Shown here in pieces: positions 37,464 to 46,410 of a stretch of 64,000 nt of DNA (the first letter of the stretch is position 1; each line of letters opens with the position of its first letter). A program made the translations under genes and the position numbers. The DNA comes from Pseudonocardia kunmingensis. Lineage in GTDB: Bacteria > Actinomycetota > Actinomycetes > Mycobacteriales > Pseudonocardiaceae. Below the pieces are notes generated by a model. It made no database searches. It worked only from the letters and a program-made list of their open reading frames with translations, and was not told where the DNA came from. The stretch covers positions 310,001 through 374,000 of the forward strand of contig NZ_VFPA01000005.1 in assembly GCF_006716445.1 (NCBI RefSeq), written 5' to 3'.

Positions 37464-39727
37464 CGCGCAGCTCCGGGTGCAGCTCCGGGCGCGACCCCGG
37501 GTCCGACCTCGGCGACCCGCAGGAGCAGCAGCTGCTCGGGGTTGAGCGCGGGTGCCCGCAGCCCGGCACCGGCCAGCACCCGCCCGGGCAGCTCCACCCC
37601 CGTCTCCAGCCACTGCGGGCCCCGGCGCTGCCGCAGGGACGGCCGGTCACCCGGGGACTGCGGCGTCACCCGGTAGCGGCGGTCGGGGTCCAGGCCGGGC
37701 AGCCGCAGCGGCCCCGGCACCGCGGTGAGCGGCGTGGCCAGCTGGACCAGCGCGAACAGGGCCTCGCTGCGGTCCGCGGCGACGACGCCGTGCAGGGCGA
37801 ACGCCGGGTCGTGCTGGTCGGCGCGGACCACCCGGCCGGTGTGCAGCAGGCCGCGGACGTCCTTGTAGAGCTGCACCCAGGCCGCGAGCTCCTTGCGGTC
37901 CTCGGGCCCGGTGGTCGTGACGTCCCACTCGATGCCGAACGAGCCGAACAGGGCCGTGCCCGCGCGGAAGGACAGGTCGTGGGTGCGCGCGGTGGAATGC
38001 GAGCGCGGCGAGCCGACGTGCGAGCCCACCAGCTCCGGCGGCAGCAGCTGCGCGGTCCAGCGCTGGATCTGCTGGCGCTCGAGTGGGTCGATCATGTCGC
38101 TGCCCCAGACCCGGTCGGTGCGCTCCAGGATCTCCAGGTCCACCCGCAGCCCGCCCGACGAGCACGACTCGATCTCGACGCCCGGGTGCCGCGCCCGAAG
38201 CTCGTCGATCAGCCGGTAGACCGCACGCGTCTGGGCGTGCACGCCCGGAACCCCGAACGGCCCGTGGCCCGCGTCCAGCAGGTCCCGGTTGTGGTCCCAC
38301 TTCAGGTAGCTGATCGGGTACTCGGTGAGCAGCGCGTCGAGCCGCTCCAGGATGAACGCGTACGCGTCCGGGTGCGCCAGGTCGAGCACCTGCTGGTGGC
38401 GCGACTCGATCGGCATCCGCCCGCCCGTCTGCAGGATCCAGTCCGGGTGCGCGCGGGCGAGGTCGGAGTCGGGGTTGACCATCTCCGGCTCCACCCACAG
38501 CCCGAACTGCATGCCCCGCTCCCGCACCTGGTGCACCAGCGGGTGCAGGCCGTCGGGCCAGACGCCCTCGTCCACGTACCAGTCGCCGAGCCCGGCGTGG
38601 TCGGAGCGGCGGTGGCGGAACCACCCGTCGTCGAGCACGTAGCGCTCCACGCCCACGTCCGCCGCCACCCGGGCCAGCTCGACGAGCCGGTCCAGGTCGT
38701 GGTCGAAGTAGACGGCCTCCCACGTGTTGAGCACGACCGGGCGGGGCTGCGCCGGGTGGTGCGGGCGGGCGCGCAGCATCGTGTGGAACCGGGCGGCAAT
38801 GCCGTCCAGACCGCCGTCCAGACCGCCGTCCAGACCGCCGTCCAGACCGCCGTCCAGACCGCCGTCCCGGCCGGTGGCGTGCGCGGCGTAGACCCACGGA
38901 CCGGTGTAGGACTCCCCGGGCGCGAGCCGCACCTCGCCGGGCAGCAGGAGCTCGCCGCCACCCAGCACGGCGGCGCCGGTGGCCAGCCGCTCGGCGTAGC
39001 TGACGTGGTTGCCGCTCCAGGCGACGTGGATCGCCCAGACCTCGCCGTCGGCGTACCCGAACCCCGCGGTGCCCGCGGCGAGGATCAGCGGCGCGTCCGG
39101 CCCGGTGCGGCCCCGCCGGTTCTCCCGCGAGTGGATCCCGACGACGAACGGCGCGCGCTGCGGCGCCCGCTCGCGGCCCCAGCGCCCGGCCAGGTCGAAC
39201 AGCTCGGTGGCGAGCGGGGGTACCGGCAGCGTCAGCGAGAGCCCGTCGACGACGAAGGGTTCCTCCGGCGCGTCCTGGGCGACGGTCACCGTGGCGCGCT
39301 GGCGCAGCACGCCCGAGGGCAGCAGCTCCAGCTCGAGGCGCGCCTCGAGACCGGCCTCGGCGTCGTGGCCGACGGCGTGGACGCGCCCGCCGCCCTCGGG
39401 CGGGCGCTCCACGGTGAGGTCACTGAGCGCGAACAGCGGCGACCACGCGCGCCCGCCGCGCTGCCCGGCCAGCCCGGGGCGCCCGTTCCAGCCCGCCGCG
39501 TGCTCGGGCAGCAGGCCGACCCGGGTGACCTGGTCGAGGTCGTTGGGGACGGTCGAGGGCACGTCGGCGGCGGCCAGCTCCGCCAGGTCGCTCGCGCTCA
39601 CCTCACCCAGGTCGGCGCCCCAGTGGAGGACCGCGGGCAGCGATCGGCCGCCGGTCGCGAGCACGACGCTCACCCCCGCCGCGCGCAGGTGGACCGGCTC
39701 GGCGGTCTGCGGGGACATCGACGGCAT
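37460..39727 (-). CDS. Alpha-galactosidase, GH36
   Basis: Releases alpha-linked galactose from oligosaccharides such as raffinose or melibiose. The 755-residue protein has an N-terminal beta-sandwich, the GH36 barrel (YVLDDGWFRHRRSDHAGLGD, GLWVEPEMVNPDSDLA), the nucleophile in YLKWDHNRDL, the SCSSGGLRVDLEIL motif and the acid/base Asp in VWGSDMIDP, then a C-terminal beta domain. There is no signal peptide, so it acts inside the cell on imported sugar. ATG at 39727 has GGAG five bases upstream. A GGLD repeat sits before the barrel. Confidence 0.94.
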   Translation of the reverse strand: MPSMSPQTAEPVHLRAAGVSVVLATGGRSLPAVLHWGADLGEVSASDLAELAAADVPSTVPNDLDQVTRVGLLPEHAAGWNGRPGLAGQRGGRAWSPLFALSDLTVERPPEGGGRVHAVGHDAEAGLEARLELELLPSGVLRQRATVTVAQDAPEEPFVVDGLSLTLPVPPLATELFDLAGRWGRERAPQRAPFVVGIHSRENRRGRTGPDAPLILAAGTAGFGYADGEVWAIHVAWSGNHVSYAERLATGAAVLGGGELLLPGEVRLAPGESYTGPWVYAAHATGRDGGLDGGLDGGLDGGLDGGLDGIAARFHTMLRARPHHPAQPRPVVLNTWEAVYFDHDLDRLVELARVAADVGVERYVLDDGWFRHRRSDHAGLGDWYVDEGVWPDGLHPLVHQVRERGMQFGLWVEPEMVNPDSDLARAHPDWILQTGGRMPIESRHQQVLDLAHPDAYAFILERLDALLTEYPISYLKWDHNRDLLDAGHGPFGVPGVHAQTRAVYRLIDELRARHPGVEIESCSSGGLRVDLEILERTDRVWGSDMIDPLERQQIQRWTAQLLPPELVGSHVGSPRSHSTARTHDLSFRAGTALFGSFGIEWDVTTTGPEDRKELAAWVQLYKDVRGLLHTGRVVRADQHDPAFALHGVVAADRSEALFALVQLATPLTAVPGPLRLPGLDPDRRYRVTPQSPGDRPSLRQRRGPQWLETGVELPGRVLAGAGLRAPALNPEQLLLLRVAEVGPGVAPGAAPGAAR
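38801..38872 (-). repeat. In-frame 12-bp repeats (GGLD) in the alpha-galactosidase gene
   Basis: Five perfect copies of GCCGTCCAGACC (plus-strand reading) and one diverged copy encode GGLD units in a linker between the beta-sandwich domain and the catalytic barrel. The unit preserves frame. Confidence 0.9.
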
Positions 39728-39777
39728 CGGTGCTCCGTTCACCTCGTCGTGCGACGGCTGCTGCACCGCCGGGCGGG

Positions 39778-39809
39778 TAAGTTCTACGACAGAACTTATC
39801 CGCCGTCAA
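39778..39809 (-). promoter_or_regulatory. Alpha-galactosidase operon promoter with embedded operator
   Basis: On the minus strand TTGACG (39809-39804), 17 bases, TAGAAC (39786-39781) form a good promoter. A perfect inverted repeat TAAGTTCT-ACGAC-AGAACTTA (39778-39798, plus-strand reading) overlaps the spacer and -10, the classical place for a repressor. The ROK protein encoded downstream is the obvious candidate binder. Confidence 0.7.
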
Positions 39810-39820
39810 CGGGTCCCGGA

Positions 39821-40249
39821 CTACTGCTCGCGCACGGCGTCCGCGAGGCGGTCCAGCACGGCGACGAACGTGGCCCGCTCCGCCGCGTCCAGGCCGGCGA
39901 GCAGCTCCGCCTCCACCTCGCGGATCCCGGCGCGGCAGGACTCCACCAGCTCCCGCCCTCCCGCGGTCAGCGCGACCACGCGGTTGCGCCGGTCCGCCGG
40001 GTCCGGGGTGCGGCGCAGCAGCCCGCGGGCCTCGAGCCGGTCGAGGATCGGGATGAGCCGGGTCTTGTCGCGCCCGGCCGCGACCGCCAGCTCCGACTGG
40101 GTCGGCGCGGGCCCCTCCCGGAGCGCGGTGAGCACCGCGTAGTCCCACATCTCGACCTCGTGCGCCCGCAGCACCGGCTCCTCGGCCTTCATCAGTGCGC
40201 GCGCGAGCCAGGCGAAGGCCGCTCCCAGGTCGTGCCGCTGCCCGTCCAC
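39821..40249 (-). CDS. MarR family transcriptional regulator
   Basis: A 142-residue winged-helix regulator: dimerisation helices at both ends, recognition region TQSELAVAAGRDKTRLIPIL and wing LLRRTPDPADRRNRVVALT. I chose the GTG at 40249; the frame is open for eight more codons to a TTG. It is divergent from the DinB-like gene, with a perfect inverted repeat between the two, and probably represses that gene. Confidence 0.88.
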   Translation of the reverse strand: MDGQRHDLGAAFAWLARALMKAEEPVLRAHEVEMWDYAVLTALREGPAPTQSELAVAAGRDKTRLIPILDRLEARGLLRRTPDPADRRNRVVALTAGGRELVESCRAGIREVEAELLAGLDAAERATFVAVLDRLADAVREQ

Positions 40250-40265
40250 GGCAGAACGGTAGCCC

Positions 40266-40294
40266 TTGACCAATCGTCTACTTCGGTAGACGAT
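40266..40294 (+). promoter_or_regulatory. Divergent promoter with MarR operator
   Basis: ATCGTCTAC-TTCG-GTAGACGAT is a perfect 9-bp inverted repeat at 40273-40294. It overlaps TTGACC (40266-40271) and a 17-base spacer to GACGAT. Transcription would start close to the ATG at 40301, so the message may be leaderless. Bound MarR would block this promoter. Confidence 0.65.
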
Positions 40295-40300
40295 CTACTC

Positions 40301-40927
40301 ATGCAGAACACCTTGGAGCTCCACCGCCGCGCCGCCGCCGCGGTGCACCCCGTCCTCGACCGGGTCACGACCGCCGACCTCGACCTGCCCACGCCCTGCA
40401 CCGGGTGGGACCTGCGAGCCCTGCTCGCCCACATGACCGGCCAGGACCACGGGTTCGCCGCCGCGGTGCGGGCCGCCCGCGGCGGCGAGGACGTCGACGT
40501 CGCGGCCTTCCACCCGCGCCCGCTCGGAGCGACCCCCGCCACGACGCTGTCCGCGGGCCTGGACGACGTGGTCGCCGCCTTCGCCGAGGCAGGCGACCTC
40601 GAGGCCCCCGTGCTGCTGCCCGAGTTCGGCGCCCGGCCGCCGCTGCACGTCGTCGCCGGGATGCACCTGGTCGACACCCTGGTCCACGGCTGGGACGTGG
40701 CGGCGACGCTCGGCGTCCACGCCGACTACAGCGCGGGCCTGGCCGACGACCTCGCCGCCGCGACCCTCGCCCTCTCCGAGCAGGTGCCCGACGACGCCTC
40801 CCGCGAGGCCCCCGGTGCCCCGTTCGGCCGCGCGCTGCCCGCCGACCCGGATGCGGACGACTGGACCCGCACCCTCACGCTGCTGGGCCGCGAGCCGTCG
40901 TGGCGCCCGCAGCCGGCGAGGACCTGA
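40301..40927 (+). CDS. TIGR03086 / mycothiol-dependent DinB-like metal-binding protein
   Basis: A 208-residue four-helix-bundle protein of the maleylpyruvate-isomerase/DinB group. LPTPCTGWDLRALLAHM, and later HLVDTLVHGWDVAATLG, hold the histidines expected to bind a metal. Such enzymes often use mycothiol to handle reactive compounds. Its control by a MarR-type regulator from the shared gap fits a role in detoxification. The substrate is unknown. Confidence 0.82.
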   Translation: MQNTLELHRRAAAAVHPVLDRVTTADLDLPTPCTGWDLRALLAHMTGQDHGFAAAVRAARGGEDVDVAAFHPRPLGATPATTLSAGLDDVVAAFAEAGDLEAPVLLPEFGARPPLHVVAGMHLVDTLVHGWDVAATLGVHADYSAGLADDLAAATLALSEQVPDDASREAPGAPFGRALPADPDADDWTRTLTLLGREPSWRPQPART

Positions 40928-40963
40928 GCCGGGACGCCCGCCCGCGGGAGCCCCGGCCTCAGG
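40923..40963. terminator. Hairpin between convergent DinB-like gene and rarA
   Basis: CCTGAGCCGGG pairs with CCCCGGCCTCAGG with one bulge. It spans the stop codons of both convergent genes, so it may end both transcripts. Confidence 0.5.
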
Positions 40964-42353
40964 AGTCGCCGCGGACGGCCCGGCGCAGCTTCGGCACGCG
41001 ATCGGCCAGCACCCGTTCGGCGCCGTGGGTGGTGGGGCGGTAGTAGTCGCGGCCCACGAGGGCGTCGGGCGGGTACTGCTGGGCGAGCACGCCGTCGGGC
41101 GAGCTGTGCGGGTAGCGGTAGCCGACGGCGTTGCCCAGCTTCTGCGCGCCGGCGTAGTGCCCGTCGCGCAGGTGCGGCGGCACCGCGCCGGCCGCACCGG
41201 CGCGCACGTCGGCCATCGCCTCGTCGATGCCGCTGATCACCGCGTTCGACTTGGGCGCGGTGGCCAGGTGCACGGTGGCCTGCGCGAGCGCGAGGCGGCA
41301 CTCCGGCAGCCCCACCAGCTGCACGACCTGCGCCGCGGCCACCGCCGCCTGCAGCGCGGTGGGATCGGCGAGGCCGATGTCCTCGCTGGCGTGCACCATC
41401 AGCCGGCGGGCGACGAACCGCGGGTCCTCCCCCGCCACGAGCATGCGGGCGAGGTAGTGCAGCGCGGCGTCGGGGTCGGAACCGCGGATCGACTTGATGA
41501 ACGCGCTGATCACGTCGTAGTGCTGGTCGCCCTGCCGGTCGTAGCGCACGGTGGCCTCGGTGACGGCCCGCTCGACGGCCGGGACGTCGATCTCGCTCGC
41601 GTCGGTGCCGGTCACCCCGTCGGCCGCGGCCTCCAGAGCCGTCAGGGCCCGGCGGGCGTCGCCGCCGGACAGCCGCACGAGCGCGTCCTCGGCGTCCGGC
41701 GCCAGTGACACGGCGCCGCCGAGCCCGCGCGGGTCGGCGACGGCGCGGCGCAGGAGCGCGCGCACGTCGTCGTCGGTGAGCGACTGCAGCTGCAGCACGA
41801 GCGAGCGCGACAGCAGCGGCGACACCACCGAGAACGACGGGTTCTCCGTGGTGGCCGCGACCAGGAGCACGAGCCGGTCCTCCACAGCGCCCAGGAGCGC
41901 GTCCTGCTGGGTCTTGGAGAACCGGTGCACCTCGTCGATGAACAGCACGGTCTGCTGGTCGAGCCGGTCGCGGCGGCGGCGGGCGTCGTCGATGACGGCG
42001 CGCAGCTCCTTCACCCCGGACGAGAGCGCCGACAGCGCCACGAAGTGCCGGCTCCCCGCGGCGCCGATGTCCCGCTCGCGACCGCTCCCGGAGGCAGCGA
42101 GCAGCCGGGCGATCGTGGTCTTGCCGGTGCCGGGCGGACCGTAGAGCAGCACCGACGCGGCGGCACCGCCCTCGACCAGCCGGCGCAGCGGGGCGCCGGG
42201 ACGCAGCAGGTGCGCCTGCCCGACGACCTCGTCGAGCGTGCGCGGGCGCATGCGGACGGCCAGCGGCGCGGTGGCCGGCACCCCGGCCTCACCGGCCGGC
42301 GACGCCGGTGCCGGCTCCCCCAGCTCGAACAGCCCGTCCGCCTCGCTCGTCAT
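40959..42353 (-). CDS. rarA: Replication-associated recombination protein A (MgsA/RarA ATPase)
   Basis: An AAA+ ATPase acting at stalled replication forks. The 464-residue protein has Walker [18 protein letters not shown], Walker [21 protein letters not shown], sensor 1 [12 protein letters not shown], the arginine finger in SPLLSRS, and the tetramerisation C-terminus ([19 protein letters not shown]). It is a single gene here, while in mycobacteria it belongs to the alaS-aspS stretch; the 20-kb accessory block separates it from the alaS cluster. Confidence 0.95.
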   Translation of the reverse strand: MTSEADGLFELGEPAPASPAGEAGVPATAPLAVRMRPRTLDEVVGQAHLLRPGAPLRRLVEGGAAASVLLYGPPGTGKTTIARLLAASGSGRERDIGAAGSRHFVALSALSSGVKELRAVIDDARRRRDRLDQQTVLFIDEVHRFSKTQQDALLGAVEDRLVLLVAATTENPSFSVVSPLLSRSLVLQLQSLTDDDVRALLRRAVADPRGLGGAVSLAPDAEDALVRLSGGDARRALTALEAAADGVTGTDASEIDVPAVERAVTEATVRYDRQGDQHYDVISAFIKSIRGSDPDAALHYLARMLVAGEDPRFVARRLMVHASEDIGLADPTALQAAVAAAQVVQLVGLPECRLALAQATVHLATAPKSNAVISGIDEAMADVRAGAAGAVPPHLRDGHYAGAQKLGNAVGYRYPHSSPDGVLAQQYPPDALVGRDYYRPTTHGAERVLADRVPKLRRAVRGDS

Positions 42354-42448
42354 CACGACAAGCCTGCCACCCGGGTCCGACACCCCCGAACGCACCCGCG
42401 CCGCCGTGTCGGTGTGGGACGATCCGCGGCATCGACATGGAGGTGGCG

Positions 42449-43015
42449 ATGACCCGATCGCTGACGATCCCGTGGCCCAACCACCTGATCACGCTCGAGG
42501 AGTGGGAGGCGCTGCCGGACGACGGGGTCCGACTCGAGCTCGTCGAAGGGGTCATCGCCGTGTCGCCGCAGCCATTCCCCTGGCACCAGTTCGCCTGCCA
42601 CAACCTCGCCCGGCTCGCCAACGACCGCCTTCCCCGAAGCCTCATCACCCTCGGCGAGATCGAGGTCGTCGTCGCCGAGCCACCCCTGACCATCCGGATC
42701 CCCGACCTGGTGGTCACCCGCACTGCGCGGTACGAGGCGAACCCGCCGCGGCTCGCGGCGACCGACGTGCTGCTCGCCGTCGAGGTCCTCTCCGACGGCA
42801 CCCGTCGCGTCGACCGGGTCCTGAAGTTCGCCGAGTACGCCGAGGCCCGCATCCCCCAGTACTGGATCCTCGACCTCGACGAGCCCACCAGCCTGCTCAC
42901 CTACGTGCTGGTCGACGACTCCTACGAGCTGTCCGGCGAGCACACCGGCACCACCATGCTCGACGTCGCCGGTCACCCCGTCGAGATCGACCTGCCCGCG
43001 CTCATCCGCCGCTGA
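42449..43015 (+). CDS. Uma2 family (DUF820) PD-(D/E)XK nuclease-like protein
   Basis: A 188-residue protein: [75 protein letters not shown]. The Glu, Asp and Glu-x-Lys-like positions match the restriction-endonuclease fold of Uma2 proteins, which are abundant in cyanobacteria and actinobacteria and have no settled function. The ATG at 42449 has GGAGG five bases upstream; an ATG twelve bases earlier is less likely. There is no partner gene beside it. Confidence 0.85.
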   Translation: MTRSLTIPWPNHLITLEEWEALPDDGVRLELVEGVIAVSPQPFPWHQFACHNLARLANDRLPRSLITLGEIEVVVAEPPLTIRIPDLVVTRTARYEANPPRLAATDVLLAVEVLSDGTRRVDRVLKFAEYAEARIPQYWILDLDEPTSLLTYVLVDDSYELSGEHTGTTMLDVAGHPVEIDLPALIRR

Positions 43016-43137
43016 GCCTGGGCCGTCGTCCGGCACGCGCCCGGGCGGTCCGGAACGCTCCGGCCCGGCCTCCGGCCCTCCACGAGACCGCTCGACGGGT
43101 CCAGACCGGCCGTGGTCCCGTCCCAACCCCGTCGACA

Positions 43138-43235
43138 CGCCTTTGATCACCGAGCCAGGGACATGAGCCGCACCCATGCAGCGCACATGAGCCGCACCCA
43201 TGCAGCGCACGTCCCGTTTCCGCCGATCAAGGGCG
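43138..43235. repeat. 24-bp perfect tandem duplication inside an imperfect inverted repeat
   Basis: Two identical 24-base units (43162-43185 and 43186-43209, starting CATGAGCCGCACCC) are flanked by CGCCTTTGATCA and CGATCAAGGGCG, which pair at 10 of 12 positions, and by GGGAC/GTCCC next to the units. The surrounding 450-base gap (43016-43472) shows no gene on either strand. Confidence 0.7.
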
Positions 43236-43332
43236 CCTGGAGGGCCCGGACCGGGCCGTGAGTGCGGTGGCGAGCACCATGCGTACGACCCGCACCGGAG
43301 CAGGGCCCACCGCTGCCGCACGAGAGACGAGC

Positions 43333-43349
43333 ATCTCATTACATGAGAT
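43333..43349. promoter_or_regulatory. AT-rich inverted repeat upstream of aminotransferase operon
   Basis: ATCTCAT-TAC-ATGAGAT is a perfect 7-bp inverted repeat in an unusually AT-rich patch, 123 bases before the aminotransferase start. It is a plausible operator, possibly for the Lrp protein encoded second in the operon. A precise promoter is not clear. Confidence 0.45.
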
Positions 43350-43472
43350 TCCCGTACCGCATCGCAGGAATCGTTTGGCATCCTCGTACCGGGCCGCACC
43401 CGGCCCGCCGCTCAGCTCGCCCTGCCGACCCAGGACGACTCGTTCCTGGTTCGACACGCGAAGGCGGTCCGC

Positions 43473-44663
43473 ATGACCCTCCCCCTCTCCGTTCCCCTCT
43501 CCTCCCGGCTGCGCGACGTGCGCGGGTCGGCGATCCGCGACCTCCTCGCGCTGACCGCCCGGCCCGAGGTGATCTCGCTCGCCGGCGGGCTGCCCGGCAC
43601 CGACCTGCTGCCCCGCGAACGCGTCGCCGCCGCGCTCGCCGCCGCGGTGGCCGATCCGTCGGCCGTCCAGTACGGCGAGACCGCGGGGCTGCGGCGCCTG
43701 CGCGAGGTCGTGGCGGCGCACGAGTCCGAGCGGCTCGGGCGTGCGCTCGACGCGGACGGCGTGGTCGTGACCAGCGGCTCCCAGCAGGCGCTCGACCTGG
43801 TGGCGCGCGCGGTGCTCGACCCCGGCGACCCGGTCGTGGTCGAGGACCCGGTGTACGTCGGGGCGCTGCAGGTCTTCCAGGCCGCCGGCGCGGCGCTGCA
43901 CCCGGTGCCCGTCGACGACGACGGGATGGTGGTCGACGTGCTCGCCGCACGCCTGGCCGCAGGCCTGCGCCCCCGACTGGTCCACACCGTGGCGAGCTAC
44001 CACAACCCGCGCGGGGCGACGCTGAGCCCGTCGCGGCGCGCGGCGCTGGCGGAGCTGGCCGACCGGTACGGCTTCCTCGTGGTCGAGGACGACCCCTACG
44101 GGCTGCTGGCGTTCGACTCCGCGCCGCCGGTGCCCGTTGCCGCGTACGGCGGGCGGGTGGTGCGGCTGGGCAGCGCGTCGAAGGTGCTCGCCCCCGCGCT
44201 GCGGGTCGGCTGGCTCAGCGCGCCCGCCGAGCTGCTCGCGGCCGTCGAGCGGCTCAAGCAGTGCACCGACCTGTGCACCTCGAGCCTCACCCAGATCGTC
44301 GCCGCCGACCTGCTGGCCGACCGCGCCTGGTTCGCCGCCCACCTGGACGCGCTGCGGGCCGCCCTGCGCGAGCGGGCCGCTGCGCTCACCGGTGCCGTGC
44401 GGGCCGCGTTCGGGACGGCCGTCACCTGCTCCACGCCGGCAGGCGGCATGTTCTGCTGGCTCGAGTTCACCGACGGCACCCGCCCGGCCGAGCTGCTGCC
44501 CCGGGCGCTGGAGCACGGGGTCGGGTTCGTGCCGGGCACCGCGTTCGCCGTCGACCGCGACCTCTCCGGCGCGGCCCGGCTCTGCTTCGCGTCGAACCCG
44601 CCCGCGCAGCTGCACTCCGCCGTGCAGCGGCTCGAGGCGGCCTGGCGCACCACCGCGTCGTAG
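43473..44663 (+). CDS. PLP-dependent aminotransferase, class I/II (2-aminoadipate / KAT-II-like)
   Basis: A 396-residue fold-type I aminotransferase. PEVISLAGGLPGTDLLP, VQYGETAGLRRLREVVAAH, TSGSQQALDLVARAVLDPGD, VVEDDPYGLLAF and the PLP lysine in RLGSASKVLAPALRVGW are typical of the LysN/AadAT group without an attached GntR domain. AAGG precedes the ATG. An Lrp gene and a second aminotransferase follow, so it probably belongs to branched-chain, aromatic or alanine metabolism; the donor is not certain. Confidence 0.85.
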   Translation: MTLPLSVPLSSRLRDVRGSAIRDLLALTARPEVISLAGGLPGTDLLPRERVAAALAAAVADPSAVQYGETAGLRRLREVVAAHESERLGRALDADGVVVTSGSQQALDLVARAVLDPGDPVVVEDPVYVGALQVFQAAGAALHPVPVDDDGMVVDVLAARLAAGLRPRLVHTVASYHNPRGATLSPSRRAALAELADRYGFLVVEDDPYGLLAFDSAPPVPVAAYGGRVVRLGSASKVLAPALRVGWLSAPAELLAAVERLKQCTDLCTSSLTQIVAADLLADRAWFAAHLDALRAALRERAAALTGAVRAAFGTAVTCSTPAGGMFCWLEFTDGTRPAELLPRALEHGVGFVPGTAFAVDRDLSGAARLCFASNPPAQLHSAVQRLEAAWRTTAS

Positions 44664-44672
44664 GGTCGGGCC

Positions 44673-45164
44673 GTGCGGCAGATCCTCGAACTGCTGGAGC
44701 GCGACGCCCAGCTCTCCCACGACACGATCGCGACGATGACCGGCATCCCGGTCGCCGAGGTCAGCGAGGCGATCGCGGCGTGGGAGGCGTCGGGCGCGAT
44801 CCGCCGCTACAAGGCGGTGGTCGACTGGGACGCCGTCTCCGACGACCCCACCAGCGAGACCGTCACCGCGTTCATCGACGTCTCGCTCGCCCCGGCCCGC
44901 GGCGTCGGGTTCGACGACGTCGCGGCGCGGATCGCGCGGTTCGACGAGGTCCGCAGCGTCTACCTCGTCTCGGGCAGCCACGACCTGCGCTGCACCGTCA
45001 TCGCCCGCACGATCCGGGCGGTGTCGGACTTCGTCTCGCAGAAGCTCTCGACGATCGACCGCGTGCAGTCCACGGCCACGCACTTCGTGCTCAAGACCTA
45101 CAAGCGCGACGGCGACGCGTTCACCGCGCAGGAGGCCGACCACCGGCTCCCGGTGACCCCGTGA
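44673..45164 (+). CDS. Lrp/AsnC family regulator (AlaR-like)
   Basis: A 163-residue regulator: HTH (LLERDAQLSHDTIATMTGIP, VAEVSEAIAAWEASGAIRRY) and a RAM domain (VYLVSGSHDLRCTVIARTI). It starts nine bases after the first aminotransferase stop and its own stop overlaps the GTG of the second aminotransferase. This pairing resembles Bacillus alaR-alaT, where the regulator activates the alanine transaminase gene in response to alanine. Confidence 0.86.
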   Translation: MRQILELLERDAQLSHDTIATMTGIPVAEVSEAIAAWEASGAIRRYKAVVDWDAVSDDPTSETVTAFIDVSLAPARGVGFDDVAARIARFDEVRSVYLVSGSHDLRCTVIARTIRAVSDFVSQKLSTIDRVQSTATHFVLKTYKRDGDAFTAQEADHRLPVTP

Positions 45165-46336
45165 AGCCGCTCAACGACGTCATCGCGGCGTGTCCGCCGT
45201 CGGGGATCCGGCGGTTCTTCGACATCGCCGCCGAGATGGACGACGTGATCTCCCTCGGCGTCGGCGAACCCGACTTCGTCACGCCGTGGCGGGTGCGCGA
45301 GGCCGGGATCTACGCCCTGGAGCAGGGCTACACCACCTACACCTCCAACGCCGGGTTGCCGCGTTTGCGCGAGCTGATCTGCGCGGACCTCGGCAGGCGC
45401 TACGGCGCCGACTACGACCCCGACACCGAGTGCCTGATCACGACCGGCGTCTCGGAGGGCCTCGACCTCGCGCTGCGGGTGCTGCTCAACCCCGGCGACG
45501 AGGTGATCGTCCCGGAACCCTGCTACGTGGCCTACGAGCCGTGCGTCGCGTTCGCGGGCGGCACCCCGGTGCGCGTGCCGACGCGCTGGGAGGACGGCTT
45601 CGCCGTCGACGCCGACGTCGTCGCCGCGGCGATCACGCCGCGCACGAAGGCGATCCTGCTCGGCTCGCCGGCCAACCCGACGGGCGCCGTGCAGCCGCGG
45701 GCCGCGCTGGAGGCGCTCGTGCGCCTGGCCGAGCAGCACGACCTCTACCTGGTCTCCGACGAGATCTACGACCGCCTCACCTACACCGGCGGCCACACCT
45801 GCCTCGGCACGCTGCCCGGCGCCCGCGAGCGCACGGTGCTGCTCGGCGGGTTCTCCAAGGCGCACGCGATGACCGGCTGGCGGGTGGGGTGGATCTGCGC
45901 GCCCGCGCCCGTCGCCGATCTGGCGGTCCGGGTGCACCAGTACACGATGCTGTGCGCGCCGCACGTCTCGCAGCTCGCGGCGGTCGAGGCGCTGTCGGCA
46001 CCGGACGACGAGGTCGACGCCATGGTCGCCGACTACGACCGGCGCCGGCGCGTCTTCGTCAAGGGCCTGCGCGAGACCGGCCTGGAGTGCCCGGAGCCGG
46101 GTGGGGCGTTCTACGCGTTCCCCTCGATCCGCTCCTCCGGGCTGGACTCCGAGACGTTCGCCGAGCGGCTCCTGCACGCCGAGCACGTGGCGGTGGTGGC
46201 GGGCAGCGTGTTCGGCCCGTCCGGTGAGGGGCACGTGCGGTGCTCCTACGCCACGGCCCTGCCGTTGCTGGAGGAGGCACTGGTGCGGATCGACCGCTTC
46301 CTGCGAGCCGAGGAGGGCCACCAGGACGTCCGGTAG
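45161..46336 (+). CDS. Aminotransferase class I, AlaT/PatA-like
   Basis: A 391-residue aminotransferase: VKPLNDVIAACPPSGIRRFF, ISLGVGEPDFVTPW, YTTYTSNAGLPRLRELI, GSPANPTGAV, VSDEIYDRLTYTGG, and the PLP lysine in LGGFSKAHAMTGWRVGW. The N-terminal motif and the coupled Lrp regulator suggest alanine transaminase, but aromatic or aspartate specificity is possible. The GTG overlaps the Lrp stop by four bases. Confidence 0.86.
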   Translation: MKPLNDVIAACPPSGIRRFFDIAAEMDDVISLGVGEPDFVTPWRVREAGIYALEQGYTTYTSNAGLPRLRELICADLGRRYGADYDPDTECLITTGVSEGLDLALRVLLNPGDEVIVPEPCYVAYEPCVAFAGGTPVRVPTRWEDGFAVDADVVAAAITPRTKAILLGSPANPTGAVQPRAALEALVRLAEQHDLYLVSDEIYDRLTYTGGHTCLGTLPGARERTVLLGGFSKAHAMTGWRVGWICAPAPVADLAVRVHQYTMLCAPHVSQLAAVEALSAPDDEVDAMVADYDRRRRVFVKGLRETGLECPEPGGAFYAFPSIRSSGLDSETFAERLLHAEHVAVVAGSVFGPSGEGHVRCSYATALPLLEEALVRIDRFLRAEEGHQDVR

Positions 46337-46376
46337 TCGGACGTCCACGCAGCGTGAACCTTCTCGCGGGGTTCAC
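46324..46376 (+). terminator. Two tandem hairpins at the end of the aminotransferase operon
   Basis: GGACGTCCG-GTAGT-CGGACGTCC has the stop codon TAG in its loop, and GTGAACC ... GGTTCAC follows eight bases later. No U-tract is present. Confidence 0.55.
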
Positions 46377-46410
46377 GAGCCGGCAATCCGGGTCCGGGAG
46401 CCTCGGCCCC

